DNA of 64,000 nt from AA29 sp041481445 (GTDB lineage: Bacteria; Acidobacteriota; Vicinamibacteria; Fen-336): the NCBI GenBank assembly GCA_041481445.1, contig JBGPBV010000012.1, positions 14,842 through 78,841 on the forward strand. The letters run 5' to 3'. Of the stretch, positions 1 to 10,212 are shown one piece after another. The stretch's first letter is position 1. Every line of letters starts with the position of its first letter. The notes under the pieces are model-generated. The model had not been told where the DNA came from and searched no databases. It saw nothing but the letters and a program-made list of their open reading frames with translations. Position numbers and translations under genes: made by a program.

Positions 1-250
1 CATGCCCGGCCTCAGCGGCTACGACGTGTGCCGCCGCATCCGCAGCGAGGACAAGACCCGCGACCTGCCCGTCATCTTCCTCACCGCCAAGGGCATGCTC
101 GTGGACATGAGCGAGGGCGAGGAGGCGGGCAGCGACCTGTACCTCGTCAAGCCCGTCCTGGCCACGAAGCTCCTCAACATGGTCGGCATGTTCCTGTCCG
201 AGGACACGCCGCTCGCGAAGAAGCGCGGACCCGCGCCGACCCAGGGCTGA
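1..250 (+). CDS. Response regulator receiver domain, C-terminal part (cut by window edge)
   Basis: This is the end of a CheY-like receiver domain. The visible part starts with MPGLSGYDVCRRIR, which normally follows the phosphoacceptor aspartate, so that Asp lies just outside the window. The conserved Thr/Ser position (LTAKG) and the conserved Lys (LVKPV) are both present, so the fold looks complete. A short tail of about 20 residues follows with no output domain, so this is either a stand-alone receiver or the last domain of a larger signalling protein. It ends at a TGA and the next gene is convergent. The upstream partner cannot be seen. Confidence 0.85.
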   Translation, partial: MPGLSGYDVCRRIRSEDKTRDLPVIFLTAKGMLVDMSEGEEAGSDLYLVKPVLATKLLNMVGMFLSEDTPLAKKRGPAPTQG

Positions 251-343
251 GGAGGGGCGTTCGCGGCCGGCCTCCGCCGCTCCTCTCTACGGCTCCGCAA
301 CCGGCTAGTTTCCCGTGCCTCGTCCCTTCGCCACGACCACATC

Positions 344-1552
344 TCAGGGTGATGCCGTCGGCACACTCCCTCGCCGCGTCAGAGGACCCGTTCCAGGGCG
401 GGTGGGCGCCGTCGTTCGCGACCCACCCGGTTGCGACTTCGGGTCCACGCCCCCGTACCGCCGCCGCGGACCGTAGAACTGCTCGGCTTCGTACCCGTTG
501 TGGGCCCGGCAACGAAGATGGATGTTCTCCACGGTGGGCTTGCCCCCGACGCCGTAGGGGACCTCATGGTGGTGGAACTCGAGGCGGCGCCGCTCGTCAC
601 AACGACGACCGCTCGCGGCGACGAAGGCGCACCGGCCGGTATCCCGCTCCCAGACCTCGCGCCGAACCTGCGCGGGGACGTGCCGGGAATCGCCCTCCTG
701 ACCACGGCTCGCGCGCGGCCGCCTGGTCGCTCCGAGTTTCCGCCGGCGCAGCTCCGTGATCAGCACGTCGAGCGCGCGATCGAAGACCTGGGCCAGATCG
801 CCGCTCGGCACGGCGTGCCCGAGCAGGTCCTGGGCCTCGCACAGCTTCTCGCGAGTTTCCGCGGTCATCGTGAACCGGACCTGGTAGCGTTCGGCAGACA
901 GGGGTCGCATGATCGGACGAGGCCTGGCCTCCGCCGTGGCGGCGGGCGCGCCGACCGGCGCCGCGACGTTTGGACCCGACGCCTCCGACGCACAAGGTCC
1001 GGTGTGTCTGTCACCGTCGCGGACGGGGCTGACCGCACCTTCGACCACTCCGGAGACCCGAGTCGTGGGCACGCTGGCCATGGGAAGCGCGCGCACCGAT
1101 GGCCGGACGTCCGGCCGCGGGAACCGACCGACGAGGAGCGCCTCAACCTGCTGCTTGCTCTTGCCGGATGCCGCCGCCAGCAGCTCGGGCTGGTTGTCGG
1201 CCGTCAAGTGCCGGCGCAGCATCCGCGCGGTCGTGGGGGTGAGCGCGCCCGTCACCAGCATGTCCAGGACCATCGGCCAGGCTCGTGCCGCCCGCGCGGC
1301 CTCGATCCGGTTGAAGGCGGCATCCTCCGACAAGTGGAGCGCCTCGACGCAGTAACGAAACGTGGAGGAGAAGCCGGCGCCCGCGTAGAGGCGGCGGGCA
1401 TCGAACTCGGCCAGGTGGACGATGAACGCCACCGTTGCCTCGCGCTCGGTGCGCGCCAGGCGGCCGACCTCGGTAACCAGCTCGGAATTCGAGAGATGCA
1501 AAGCGTGAGTGATCTTCATGGCGATACACATCGTAGTCGCGACGTTGGTCAC
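344..1552 (-). CDS. HNH endonuclease family protein
   Basis: 402 residues. The N-terminal part is a helical domain (roughly residues 15-150, with the stretches AEFDARRLYAGAGFSS and ALHLSEDAAFNRIEAARAAR) typical of multicopy HNH proteins in Acidobacteria and Myxococcota. A low-complexity middle follows. The C-terminal HNH nuclease fold (about residues 300-355) shows paired cysteines (GRCAF, RRCDE), the LEFHHHEVPYG core and the NIHLRCRAHN end. These proteins are metal-dependent DNA nucleases of uncertain biology, often linked to mobile DNA. Two internal ATGs (residues 8 and 12) are alternative starts. It stands alone; the 150 bases upstream are much more AT-rich than the surroundings. Confidence 0.85.
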   Translation of the reverse strand: MTNVATTMCIAMKITHALHLSNSELVTEVGRLARTEREATVAFIVHLAEFDARRLYAGAGFSSTFRYCVEALHLSEDAAFNRIEAARAARAWPMVLDMLVTGALTPTTARMLRRHLTADNQPELLAAASGKSKQQVEALLVGRFPRPDVRPSVRALPMASVPTTRVSGVVEGAVSPVRDGDRHTGPCASEASGPNVAAPVGAPAATAEARPRPIMRPLSAERYQVRFTMTAETREKLCEAQDLLGHAVPSGDLAQVFDRALDVLITELRRRKLGATRRPRASRGQEGDSRHVPAQVRREVWERDTGRCAFVAASGRRCDERRRLEFHHHEVPYGVGGKPTVENIHLRCRAHNGYEAEQFYGPRRRYGGVDPKSQPGGSRTTAPTRPGTGPLTRRGSVPTASP

Positions 1553-1706
1553 ATGAGGTCCGACTTATCAAATCAGTTTCATCACACCTTTCGTACTCGT
1601 CGAAACAGTAACAACTTAAAGTCTAATAAATCTGAGAGGCGATACCCGTTCCAGAACGGGCGACCCCGTCCTGATCCCGGGACCCCCTGGACCCTGCCAC
1701 CCCACC
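1553..1706. other. AT-rich intergenic region upstream of the HNH gene
   Basis: The segment around 1565-1635 is conspicuously AT-rich against a GC-rich background and probably holds the promoter of the minus-strand HNH gene. The rest, next to the stop of the lytic transglycosylase gene, is GC-rich with no recognisable feature. I could not assign a confident -35/-10 pair. Confidence 0.4.
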
Positions 1707-4190
1707 CTACGGCTGGGCGGGCACTCCGCCCGTGGGCGGCGGGACCGGGTAGATCTCCGCGTACCGCTCATAGCTGTTCATCACCTTCCGCACGTAATCC
1801 TTGGTCTCGTCGAAGTTGATGACGGAGAGATAGGTGTCGTCGCCGGCGGCGGGGGCCAGGCGGACCCAGAGGCGCGCCTGGTTCGGGCCCGCGTTGTAGG
1901 CGGCGACCGCCTCGTAGCCATCGCGGCCGAACTGCCCGAGGAGGTCGCCGATGTACTTCGCCCCCAGCTGGATGATCACGCGCGGATCGTAGAGGTCCTC
2001 CGGTGAGACCTGGACGAGGCCGATGGCCTGCCCCACCTCGCGGGCGGTGGTGATGATGAACTGCAGGAGGCCCCGTGCCGCCGCCGCCGACTTCGCGCGC
2101 GGGTTGAAGCGCGACTCCTCGCGCATGATCGCGAGCACCAGGCGCGGGTCCGCGCCGTGCTTGCGCGACTGCGCCGCCACCTCGTCGTAGAAGTAGCGCG
2201 GGTACTGCAGCTCGCGGACGAAGGGAGGCAGGAGGGCGGGCAGGTAGTCGCCGGGGACGTCCTCGCGCGTGGTCACCTCCGCCGCGTAGATCGACGCCCG
2301 GGAGGCCCCGCCGCGGCGCAGGGCCTCCGCGCGCGCGATCCCCTGCGCCAGCGGGTGCAGCGGATAGCGGCCGAGGACGAGGTCGGTCGCGTCGTCGAAC
2401 AGGCCCATGGCCAGGAGGAGGTCGGGCCGGGCGGGCTCGGCCTCGCCCTCCGTGAAGAGGGGGAAGCGCGGGAAGTCGGGGGCGGGCAGGTCGAGCACCG
2501 CCGCGTAGGGCTCGGAGCGCCGGTAGAGGGCGGCCAGCCGCGCCCGCTCCGCGGCCTCCTGGTCGGGAGGCGCCAGGAGCACCACGTCCGTCTGCGCCCG
2601 GCGCGCGGCCTCGACCTGGCCCGCGTCCAGCAGGCGCTGCACCTCCGCCTGGTGCGCCTCCCGGTCCACGCGCAGCCGGGAGACGAGCGGCTCCGAGGCC
2701 AGGCGCTGCCGCGCGAAGAACGCGAAGTGGGTGGGGGTGTCCGCGCGCAGTACCTTCAGGTACACCCGGCCGGCCAGGCGCGGATCGCGCGACTCCACCG
2801 CCCGCGCCTTCCAGTACTGGATCTCGGGCACGTCCTTCTTCTCGAGCAGCCGCGGCTTGATGCGCTCCAGCTCGCGCAGGGCCAGCTCGGGCCGGCCGAG
2901 CCCCATCATGCCGATCGCGTAGGCCAGCGTGGCTTCGACCACGGCGTGCGTGTTCGCGAAGCGCAGCTGCACCGTGCGCAGGTCGGCCTGGGCCTCCGCC
3001 ATCCGCTTGCGCTGGATCCGGATCCGCAGGCGTTGCGTGAGGGTGGAGGAGGCGCGGGTGGTCCGGCCTCCGGGGCCGATCGCGCTCGTCAGGTGGCGCT
3101 CGGCGCGGGCGTCGTCGCCCAGGAGCTGCGCGCAGCGCGCCGCGTTGTACAGGAAGTTGGCCTTGGCCTCCCCGTCACGTGCGAGGGGCGCTCCTTCCAG
3201 GAACGCCTTCTCGGCCTCCTCGTAGTGCTCGCGTCCGAACTCCGCGCGCGCGATCGAGAAGACGAGGTCGTCCCGGCGGGCCGGAAGCTGCGGGAGGGCG
3301 CGGCGCAGCAGCTCCAGCGCGCGGTCGAAATGGCGGGCGTTGCGCTCGCTCTCGCCGATGAGGACGAGGTCCTCGGCGGAGTACCGGGGAAGCCACTCGA
3401 GACGGTCCAGGGCGAGGGCCACGCGCTCGGCGGCGTCGTCGGCCAGGTTCCCCCCGCGCAGGAAGCGCAGGCCGTCCGCGATGGCGATCTCGTCGCCCTT
3501 GGCCGCGCGGGCGGCCACGACCCGGCTCTCGAGGTCACGCGCCACCGGTGCCTCGACCGTCCCCGCCACCCTGGTGGCGAGGTCGGCCAGGGCTCTCGGA
3601 TCGCCTTTCCCGGCCAGGTAGGCGGTCAGGTCCTCGAGCGCGGTGAGCCGATACGTCGCCTTCGGGAGCTCGACGACGAGCGTCTCGCGCAGGCGCGCCG
3701 CGTCTTCTTCATGGCCCTCCGCCCGGGCGGCCTGGGCGGCGTGGTAGAGAGCGAGGTCACGGAAGGGATGGCCGTCGGCCAGGAACGGCTCGAGGGCCTG
3801 CCGCCCGGCGGCGGGCTGGCCGCGCGCGATCTTCGCCCGTGCCTGCAGGTAGGCGAGCTGATACCGGCGATAGAGGTCGGGGCTCTCACGCCCGATGACG
3901 TCGAGAAGGGCGTCGAGGCCGGCCCAGTCGCCCTTCTCCTCGCGCTCGCGGAAGCGGGCCGTCCACGCCTCCACGGGCAGGGCCGAGACCTCGGCGACGT
4001 TGAGGCGCGCGCTCGACCGCGAGCCCCCGCCGGGCAGGGCCGACCGTCGCGCGCGGGCGTTGAGGTGGGCGAGCGCGGCCCAGGCGATCACCGTCACGGC
4101 GACCCCCGCCGGCACCGCCCACCGCCGCCACCGTTCGAGCCCCGTCAATCCGCCTCCCCGGGTCGCGCGCGCACGAGACCCCTCCTCCAT
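1707..4190 (-). CDS. slt: Soluble lytic murein transglycosylase (Slt-like)
   Basis: 827 residues. An N-terminal hydrophobic segment (about 26-44) acts as signal or anchor. A long alpha-solenoid of TPR-like helices follows (about 80-640). The C-terminal goose-type lysozyme (SLT) domain has the catalytic Glu at about residue 692 in MREESRF, then GLLQFIITTAREVG and the AAYNAGPNQARLW motif. The enzyme cleaves peptidoglycan glycan strands, making 1,6-anhydromuramoyl ends, in the periplasm. The size is somewhat above E. coli Slt70 because the solenoid is longer. The family motif usually reads LMQ(L/I)-P-T-A; here it is LLQFIITTA, a mild deviation. It lies just downstream of the transhydrogenase gene on the same strand, with a 40-base gap. 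Confidence 0.93.
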   Translation of the reverse strand: MEEGSRARATRGGGLTGLERWRRWAVPAGVAVTVIAWAALAHLNARARRSALPGGGSRSSARLNVAEVSALPVEAWTARFREREEKGDWAGLDALLDVIGRESPDLYRRYQLAYLQARAKIARGQPAAGRQALEPFLADGHPFRDLALYHAAQAARAEGHEEDAARLRETLVVELPKATYRLTALEDLTAYLAGKGDPRALADLATRVAGTVEAPVARDLESRVVAARAAKGDEIAIADGLRFLRGGNLADDAAERVALALDRLEWLPRYSAEDLVLIGESERNARHFDRALELLRRALPQLPARRDDLVFSIARAEFGREHYEEAEKAFLEGAPLARDGEAKANFLYNAARCAQLLGDDARAERHLTSAIGPGGRTTRASSTLTQRLRIRIQRKRMAEAQADLRTVQLRFANTHAVVEATLAYAIGMMGLGRPELALRELERIKPRLLEKKDVPEIQYWKARAVESRDPRLAGRVYLKVLRADTPTHFAFFARQRLASEPLVSRLRVDREAHQAEVQRLLDAGQVEAARRAQTDVVLLAPPDQEAAERARLAALYRRSEPYAAVLDLPAPDFPRFPLFTEGEAEPARPDLLLAMGLFDDATDLVLGRYPLHPLAQGIARAEALRRGGASRASIYAAEVTTREDVPGDYLPALLPPFVRELQYPRYFYDEVAAQSRKHGADPRLVLAIMREESRFNPRAKSAAAARGLLQFIITTAREVGQAIGLVQVSPEDLYDPRVIIQLGAKYIGDLLGQFGRDGYEAVAAYNAGPNQARLWVRLAPAAGDDTYLSVINFDETKDYVRKVMNSYERYAEIYPVPPPTGGVPAQP

Positions 4191-4230
4191 TGGAAGCGAA
4201 CGCCATGCCAGCGGGGGGCCGGCGGCCGAC

Positions 4231-5409
<1,179 letters not shown>

Positions 5410-5450
5410 GGGTTCCTAAACTACCACTTCTGCCTTAGGATCCGGGCGCG

Positions 5451-7100
5451 ATGTCCACGTCCGCCGCCCCCGCGCCGGCTGCGCCGTCCTCCGCGCGCTA
5501 CCACTGGGCCACCGCCGGCGACGTCAACGCGTTCTTCGGGCTGATGCTCGACAACGTGATGAACCTGGTCATCCTGGCCGGGATCCTCATCTTCGTGTTC
5601 GGCTTCCCCGAGGACCTCGTCTACACGCGCATGTTCCCCGGCACCGCGCTGGGCGTGATGTTCGGCGACCTCGTCTACACGTGGATGGCTTTCCGGCTGG
5701 CCAAGCGCGAGGGACGCAGCGACGTCACCGCGATGCCGCTCGGCCTCGACGCGCCCAGCACGATCGGGATGGCCTTCGCGGTCCTGGGCCCCGCGTTCAC
5801 CGCGGCCAAGGCCCGGATGCCGGTCCACGAGGCCGCCATCTTCGCCTGGCAGGTCGGGATGGCCTGCATGATCCTCATCGGCCTCTTCAAGGTCGGCATG
5901 TCGTTCGTGGGCGGGACGGTGCAGCGCATCGTCCCCGGGGCGGCCATGCTGGGGTCGCTGGCCGGCATCGGCATCGCCCTCATGGGCGTGCTGCAGCTCG
6001 GGGACATCCTCCTCGAGCCCGTGGTCGGGATGATATCGCTCGCCATCATCTTCTATGCGCTGATCGCGCGGCTCCGCCTGCCCTTCCGGGCGCCGGGAGT
6101 GCTGGCCTCGGTCGCGACGGGCGCGGCCGTGTACTACGTCATGCGGGCCTTCGGCCTGCTCCAGCATCCGCTGCCGCCGCCCGTGCTGAGCTTTCCGATC
6201 GGGTTCCCCGTCCCCACTCTCGGCTTCCTGCACGGGATGCCGACCGCGCTCACCCAGTACATCCCGATGGCGATCCCGTTCGCGATCCTGACCGTGGTCG
6301 GGGGCATCAACGTCACGGAGAGCGCGCGCCTGGCCGGCGACGGCTACCGGACGCGCGACATCCTGCTCACGGAGGCGATCGCGACCCTGCTCGCCGGCGT
6401 CTGCGGCGGCGTCTCCCAGTCCACGCCCTACATCGGCCATCCCGCCTACAAGGCGATGGGCGGACGCGCGGCCTACACGCTGGCCTGCGCGCTGTTCGTG
6501 GGCCTGGGCGGGATCTTCGGCTACATCCCGCTCATGGCCAAGATCCTCCCCCTGGCCTGCCTGGCCCCCATCCTCATCTTCGTGGCCTTCGACATCGTGG
6601 CCCAGTCGTTCCACGCCACTCCGCAGGCCCATGCGCCCGCGGTCTGCTTCGCGATCTTCCCCTCCGTGGCCCAGCTCCTGCGGATCACGCTCGACAAGGC
6701 GAACTCGACGGGCATCCTGCTGCGCTCCGCGCTCGAGGCGCCGGTCGTGGCGGAGCAGGCGAAGATCCCGCTGGGCTTCGCGGACAACTTCGGCGTCTTC
6801 GTGATGCTCGCCAACGGGTTCATCCTGACCGCGATGCTGTGGGGCGCGTTCCTGGCCTTCCTGATCGACCTGCGCTTCCGCGCCACCGCGATCACGCTCG
6901 CCCTCTGCTCGGTCCTCTCGCTCTTCGGCGTCATCCACTCCGTGCTGCCGACGGGAGGGATCTACCTGCCCTGGAGCTCGGTCCTCGGGAGCTCGAGCGC
7001 GCCCTATCACTGGGCGGCGGCCTATGCCCTGGTGGCGGTGATGATCCTCGGGCTGGCCGCCAGCGGGCGAGGGGCCCTGGCGCGCGAAGACGCCGCCTGA
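5451..7100 (+). CDS. NCS2/AzgA-like permease
   Basis: 549 residues with about a dozen hydrophobic segments. An early FGLMLDNVMNLVIL helix is followed by a conserved loop, REGRSDVTAMPLGLDAPS. The segment VGGINVTESARLAGDGY and then GVSQSTPYIGHPAYKAMG match the substrate-site and half-helix regions of the xanthine/uracil permease superfamily. The protein should sit in the inner membrane and import a purine, pyrimidine or related compound with a cation; the substrate cannot be told from sequence. It is divergent from pntAA. A -10-like TAGGAT lies nine bases before the ATG, so the leader is very short. Confidence 0.75.
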   Translation: MSTSAAPAPAAPSSARYHWATAGDVNAFFGLMLDNVMNLVILAGILIFVFGFPEDLVYTRMFPGTALGVMFGDLVYTWMAFRLAKREGRSDVTAMPLGLDAPSTIGMAFAVLGPAFTAAKARMPVHEAAIFAWQVGMACMILIGLFKVGMSFVGGTVQRIVPGAAMLGSLAGIGIALMGVLQLGDILLEPVVGMISLAIIFYALIARLRLPFRAPGVLASVATGAAVYYVMRAFGLLQHPLPPPVLSFPIGFPVPTLGFLHGMPTALTQYIPMAIPFAILTVVGGINVTESARLAGDGYRTRDILLTEAIATLLAGVCGGVSQSTPYIGHPAYKAMGGRAAYTLACALFVGLGGIFGYIPLMAKILPLACLAPILIFVAFDIVAQSFHATPQAHAPAVCFAIFPSVAQLLRITLDKANSTGILLRSALEAPVVAEQAKIPLGFADNFGVFVMLANGFILTAMLWGAFLAFLIDLRFRATAITLALCSVLSLFGVIHSVLPTGGIYLPWSSVLGSSSAPYHWAAAYALVAVMILGLAASGRGALAREDAA

Positions 7101-7139
7101 GGCCCCGCCGGGCCGCCGTCCTCGCGGTACCATCCGGGG

Positions 7140-8849
7140 ATGCGCCTGCGCCGGGCCGCCGCCGCGGCCGTCCTCGTGCTCGCGGGAGGGGCCGCTCTCG
7201 GGGCCTACTGCGCGGCCCGCGCGATCGAGCGGCGTGTCACCGCAATGGTGCGCGCCCAGGGCGCGCCCCTGGGCCTCTCCGTGGAGACGGTGTGGTTCTC
7301 GTGGACGGCGCCCCTGCGCCTGGGGCACCTCGCGCTCGCGCCCAAGGGCGGTGAGCGGCTGACCATCGAGGAGGCCGGGATCGGCTGGAGCCTCCACGGC
7401 GGCGACGACCCGCGGGCGCACGTCCGTCGGGTGTCGCTGCGCGGCGTGCGCCTGGAGCGGGGCGGGCTCGTCGTGGAGTGGCCGTCGGCGGACCTCGACG
7501 TGGTGGCCTGGGAGCGCGGGGCGGGACAGGAGCGCATCCAGGTCCGCCAGCGGCCGTCCGGGGGCACGCTCGACGCGCGCGTCCGGAAGGAGGAGTCCGC
7601 CCGCGAGACGTCGGTCGCGCTCGACGACTTCGACCTGTCGGGCGCGCGCGTGCGGTGGTCGGCGGAGCCCCTGGCCGCCCTGGGGGTCTGGACGGGACGT
7701 CTCACGCTCTCGCAGGTTCCGGGCCGTCTCGCCACCGACGGCGCGCTCTCCGCGCGGGCGGTCCGGTTCGCGTTTCCACGCGAGCTCGGCCTCGGGAGCG
7801 GGGACTACGGCACGCCCACCGCGGTGTCCCTGGCCTGGGCCGGCGCGCGCGACGGCGAGTCCGTGGAAGTGCACCGCCTGGCCGCGCGCGTGGGCGGCCT
7901 GGAGCTCGAGGGGCACGGCCATCTCGACGGAGCCGGTGACCGCCTGGTCGCTCTCGTCGTGTCCGCGCGCACCGACCTCGGGGCGGCCTTCCAGACGGCG
8001 GCGCTCGAGCTGCCGCCCGCGCTGCCGGTGGCGCCCACCGACCGGCTGGGCACCGCCTCCTTCGACGTCACCGTGGAGGGTCCGCTCGCCCACCCCGCCT
8101 TCCTGCGCATCGTCCCCCACCTGCGCTTCGACTCCACGCCGCAGGTCGCGGAGAAGCTCGAGTTCCTGCGGCGGCCCTTCCGCTTCCGGCCGCCCGACGC
8201 GGAGGGCGTGACCCTGGACGTGCGGGAGGGAGCGGCCGACTTCATCCCCCTGGGCCGGGTGCCGCCGCTGTTCCTGCGCGCGCTGCTCATCTCGGAGGAC
8301 GCGGGTTTCTACGGGCATCCCGGCGTCGACGTGGCGGAGATCCCGGTGGCCTGGGCCGCGAACGTCGAGCGCGGCACCCCCGCCCGCGGCGCCTCCACCA
8401 TCACCCAGCAGCTCGTCAAGAACCTGTTCCTCTCGAGGGACAAGAGCTACGGCCGCAAGCTGGAGGAGGCGGCCCTGGCCCTCCTCGTGGATGCGGCGGT
8501 CCCCAAGTGGCGCCTCCTCGAGATCTACGTCAACGTGATCGAATGGGGGCCGAGCCTCTTCGGGCTCGTGCCCGCCGCCCGCCACTACTTCGGCAAGGCG
8601 CCGGCGGACCTGAGCCCGAAGGAGATGGCCTTCCTCGTGTGCCTCATCCCGAGCCCCGTGCGTTACCACCAGGCGCACGTGACCGGCCACCTGGGCCCGG
8701 GGATGGAGCAGCTCGTGTCGAACCTGCTGGCGAAGCTGCGCTCGGTCGACGCGATCGACGAGGGCCAGTACCGGGAGGCCCTGGCCGAGGAGCTGCAGTT
8801 CCGGCCCGAGAGCGCCTCCGGCGACGCCCTTGCCACCGGCACGGACTGA
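7140..8849 (+). CDS. AsmA-like domain fused to a glycosyltransferase-51 (peptidoglycan transglycosylase)
   Basis: 569 residues. After an N-terminal membrane anchor (about 5-22), roughly 340 residues of beta-rich sequence look like AsmA/DUF748-type repeats (for example LRLGHLALAPKGG). The C-terminal part is a monofunctional transglycosylase: LLISEDAGFYGHPGVD, with the catalytic Glu at residue 386, then RGASTITQQLVKNLFLS, RKLEEAALALLVD, YVNVIEWGPSLFG and the LVCLIPSPVRYH end. GT51 enzymes polymerise lipid II into glycan strands on the periplasmic face. No transpeptidase domain follows. Typical MtgA is about 240 residues, so the long N-terminal extension is unusual. The ATG at 7140 is preceded by TACCAT six bases upstream, which suggests a leaderless start. 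Confidence 0.88.
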   Translation: MRLRRAAAAAVLVLAGGAALGAYCAARAIERRVTAMVRAQGAPLGLSVETVWFSWTAPLRLGHLALAPKGGERLTIEEAGIGWSLHGGDDPRAHVRRVSLRGVRLERGGLVVEWPSADLDVVAWERGAGQERIQVRQRPSGGTLDARVRKEESARETSVALDDFDLSGARVRWSAEPLAALGVWTGRLTLSQVPGRLATDGALSARAVRFAFPRELGLGSGDYGTPTAVSLAWAGARDGESVEVHRLAARVGGLELEGHGHLDGAGDRLVALVVSARTDLGAAFQTAALELPPALPVAPTDRLGTASFDVTVEGPLAHPAFLRIVPHLRFDSTPQVAEKLEFLRRPFRFRPPDAEGVTLDVREGAADFIPLGRVPPLFLRALLISEDAGFYGHPGVDVAEIPVAWAANVERGTPARGASTITQQLVKNLFLSRDKSYGRKLEEAALALLVDAAVPKWRLLEIYVNVIEWGPSLFGLVPAARHYFGKAPADLSPKEMAFLVCLIPSPVRYHQAHVTGHLGPGMEQLVSNLLAKLRSVDAIDEGQYREALAEELQFRPESASGDALATGTD

Positions 8850-8955
8850 GCGGCGCCGCTCGTAAAGACGACGTAAAGCATTCCGTCGCGCCTGCCCCGC
8901 TGTCGAGGCGCGGGCTAAGATGCCTCCGGGGCGGGAATCGGAGCGCAAGACGCGA

Positions 8956-10212
8956 ATGGCAGTCGAGACACCGGTCGTCCCGTCCACCGCGGCCGCGGAT
9001 CGATCCGACGACGAAGGCGGCGAGCCCGGGCCGCAGCCGCGCCGGTGGCGTCGAAGCCTCCTGATCGCGGGCGCCGCCCTTCTCCTCCTCATCCCGGTCG
9101 TCCTGCTCCTGCGCGGGCGGGGGGCCAAGCCGGGCCGCGACCGCGGGGCCGGGCGCACGTTCGCGGTGGTGGCCGCCGCCGCGCATACCGGCGACATGCC
9201 GGTGTACCTCGACGGTCTCGGTACCGTGACCGCCATCAACACCGTGACCGTGCGCAGCCGCGTGGACGGCCAGCTCGTGCGCGTCTCCTACCAGGAGGGG
9301 CAGCTCGTCCGGCAGGGCGACCTGCTCGCGCAGATCGACCCGCGGCCGTTCGAGGTCCAGGCCCAGCAGGCCGAAGGGCAGCTCGCCCGCGACGAGGCCG
9401 CGCTCCAGAACGCCCGCCTGGACCTCAAGCGCTACGAGGCGCTGATGGCGGAGGACGCCGTCCCCCGCCAGCAGCTCGACACGCAGGCGGCCACCGTCAA
9501 CCAGCTCGAGGGCACCATCAAGACGGACCAGGCCCAGGTGGCGAGCGCGCGCCTCAACCTGACCTACAGCCGCATCACCGCCCCCATCACCGGCCGCGTG
9601 GGCCTGCGCATCGTCGATCCCGGCAACATGGTGCACGCCTCGGATCCGAATGGGCTCGTGGTGATCACGCAGATCCAGCCCATCGGGGTCGTGTTCACGA
9701 TCCCGGCCGACCAGCTCCCGCCGGTGATGGCGGGGATGACGCACGGCCCCCGGCTGCGCGTCGAGGCCTGGGACCGCGACCGGAAGAACCTCCTCGCGCA
9801 GGGAACGCTCGAGGCCGTGGACAACCAGATCGACGAGACGACGGGCACCATGCGCCTGAAGGCCCTCTTCCCCAACGAGGGGGCCACCCTCTTCTCCAAC
9901 CAGTTCGTCAACGCGCGCCTCCTCGTCGACACCTTGCACGGCACCGTGATGATCCCGACCGCCGCCCTGCAGCGCAGCCCGCAGGGGACCTACGTCTGGG
10001 TGGTGAAGCCGGACTCCACCGCCGACATGCGCACGGTGGAGGTGCAGCACACGGAGGGAGAAGAGACCGCGGTCCGCTCCGGCGTCGCGCCGGGCGAGCC
10101 CGTGGTGACGGACGGCGTCGACAACCTCCAGCCGGGGGCGAAGGTGACCACGGGTGGAGCGGGTGGGGCGGGTGGAGCGGGAGGTGGAGGCGCCCGGAGG
10201 CCCGTGCCGTGA
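8956..10212 (+). CDS. mdtA: RND efflux periplasmic adaptor (MdtA-like)
   Basis: About 418 residues from the ATG at 8956. An in-frame ATG at 8920 adds 12 residues, but it overlaps a -10-like TAAGAT, so I prefer 8956, which has GGAG 12 bases upstream. There is one N-terminal membrane anchor ([18 protein letters not shown]). A biotinyl-lipoyl-like hairpin follows ([20 protein letters not shown] and [20 protein letters not shown]), a coiled-coil hairpin ([19 protein letters not shown]), then the second lipoyl half and beta-barrel. Membrane-fusion proteins bridge the inner-membrane pump and outer-membrane channel. The tail is a Gly-rich run. The stop codon overlaps the GTG start of the next gene. 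Confidence 0.92.
   Translation: MAVETPVVPSTAAADRSDDEGGEPGPQPRRWRRSLLIAGAALLLLIPVVLLLRGRGAKPGRDRGAGRTFAVVAAAAHTGDMPVYLDGLGTVTAINTVTVRSRVDGQLVRVSYQEGQLVRQGDLLAQIDPRPFEVQAQQAEGQLARDEAALQNARLDLKRYEALMAEDAVPRQQLDTQAATVNQLEGTIKTDQAQVASARLNLTYSRITAPITGRVGLRIVDPGNMVHASDPNGLVVITQIQPIGVVFTIPADQLPPVMAGMTHGPRLRVEAWDRDRKNLLAQGTLEAVDNQIDETTGTMRLKALFPNEGATLFSNQFVNARLLVDTLHGTVMIPTAALQRSPQGTYVWVVKPDSTADMRTVEVQHTEGEETAVRSGVAPGEPVVTDGVDNLQPGAKVTTGGAGGAGGAGGGGARRPVP

Noticed and set aside
5421..9242. Very long minus-strand open frame (about 1270 codons) across the permease and GT51 genes
   Set aside because: It is the GC-rich mirror of two well-supported plus-strand genes. The translation is dominated by Arg/Gly/His/Asp with no domain.
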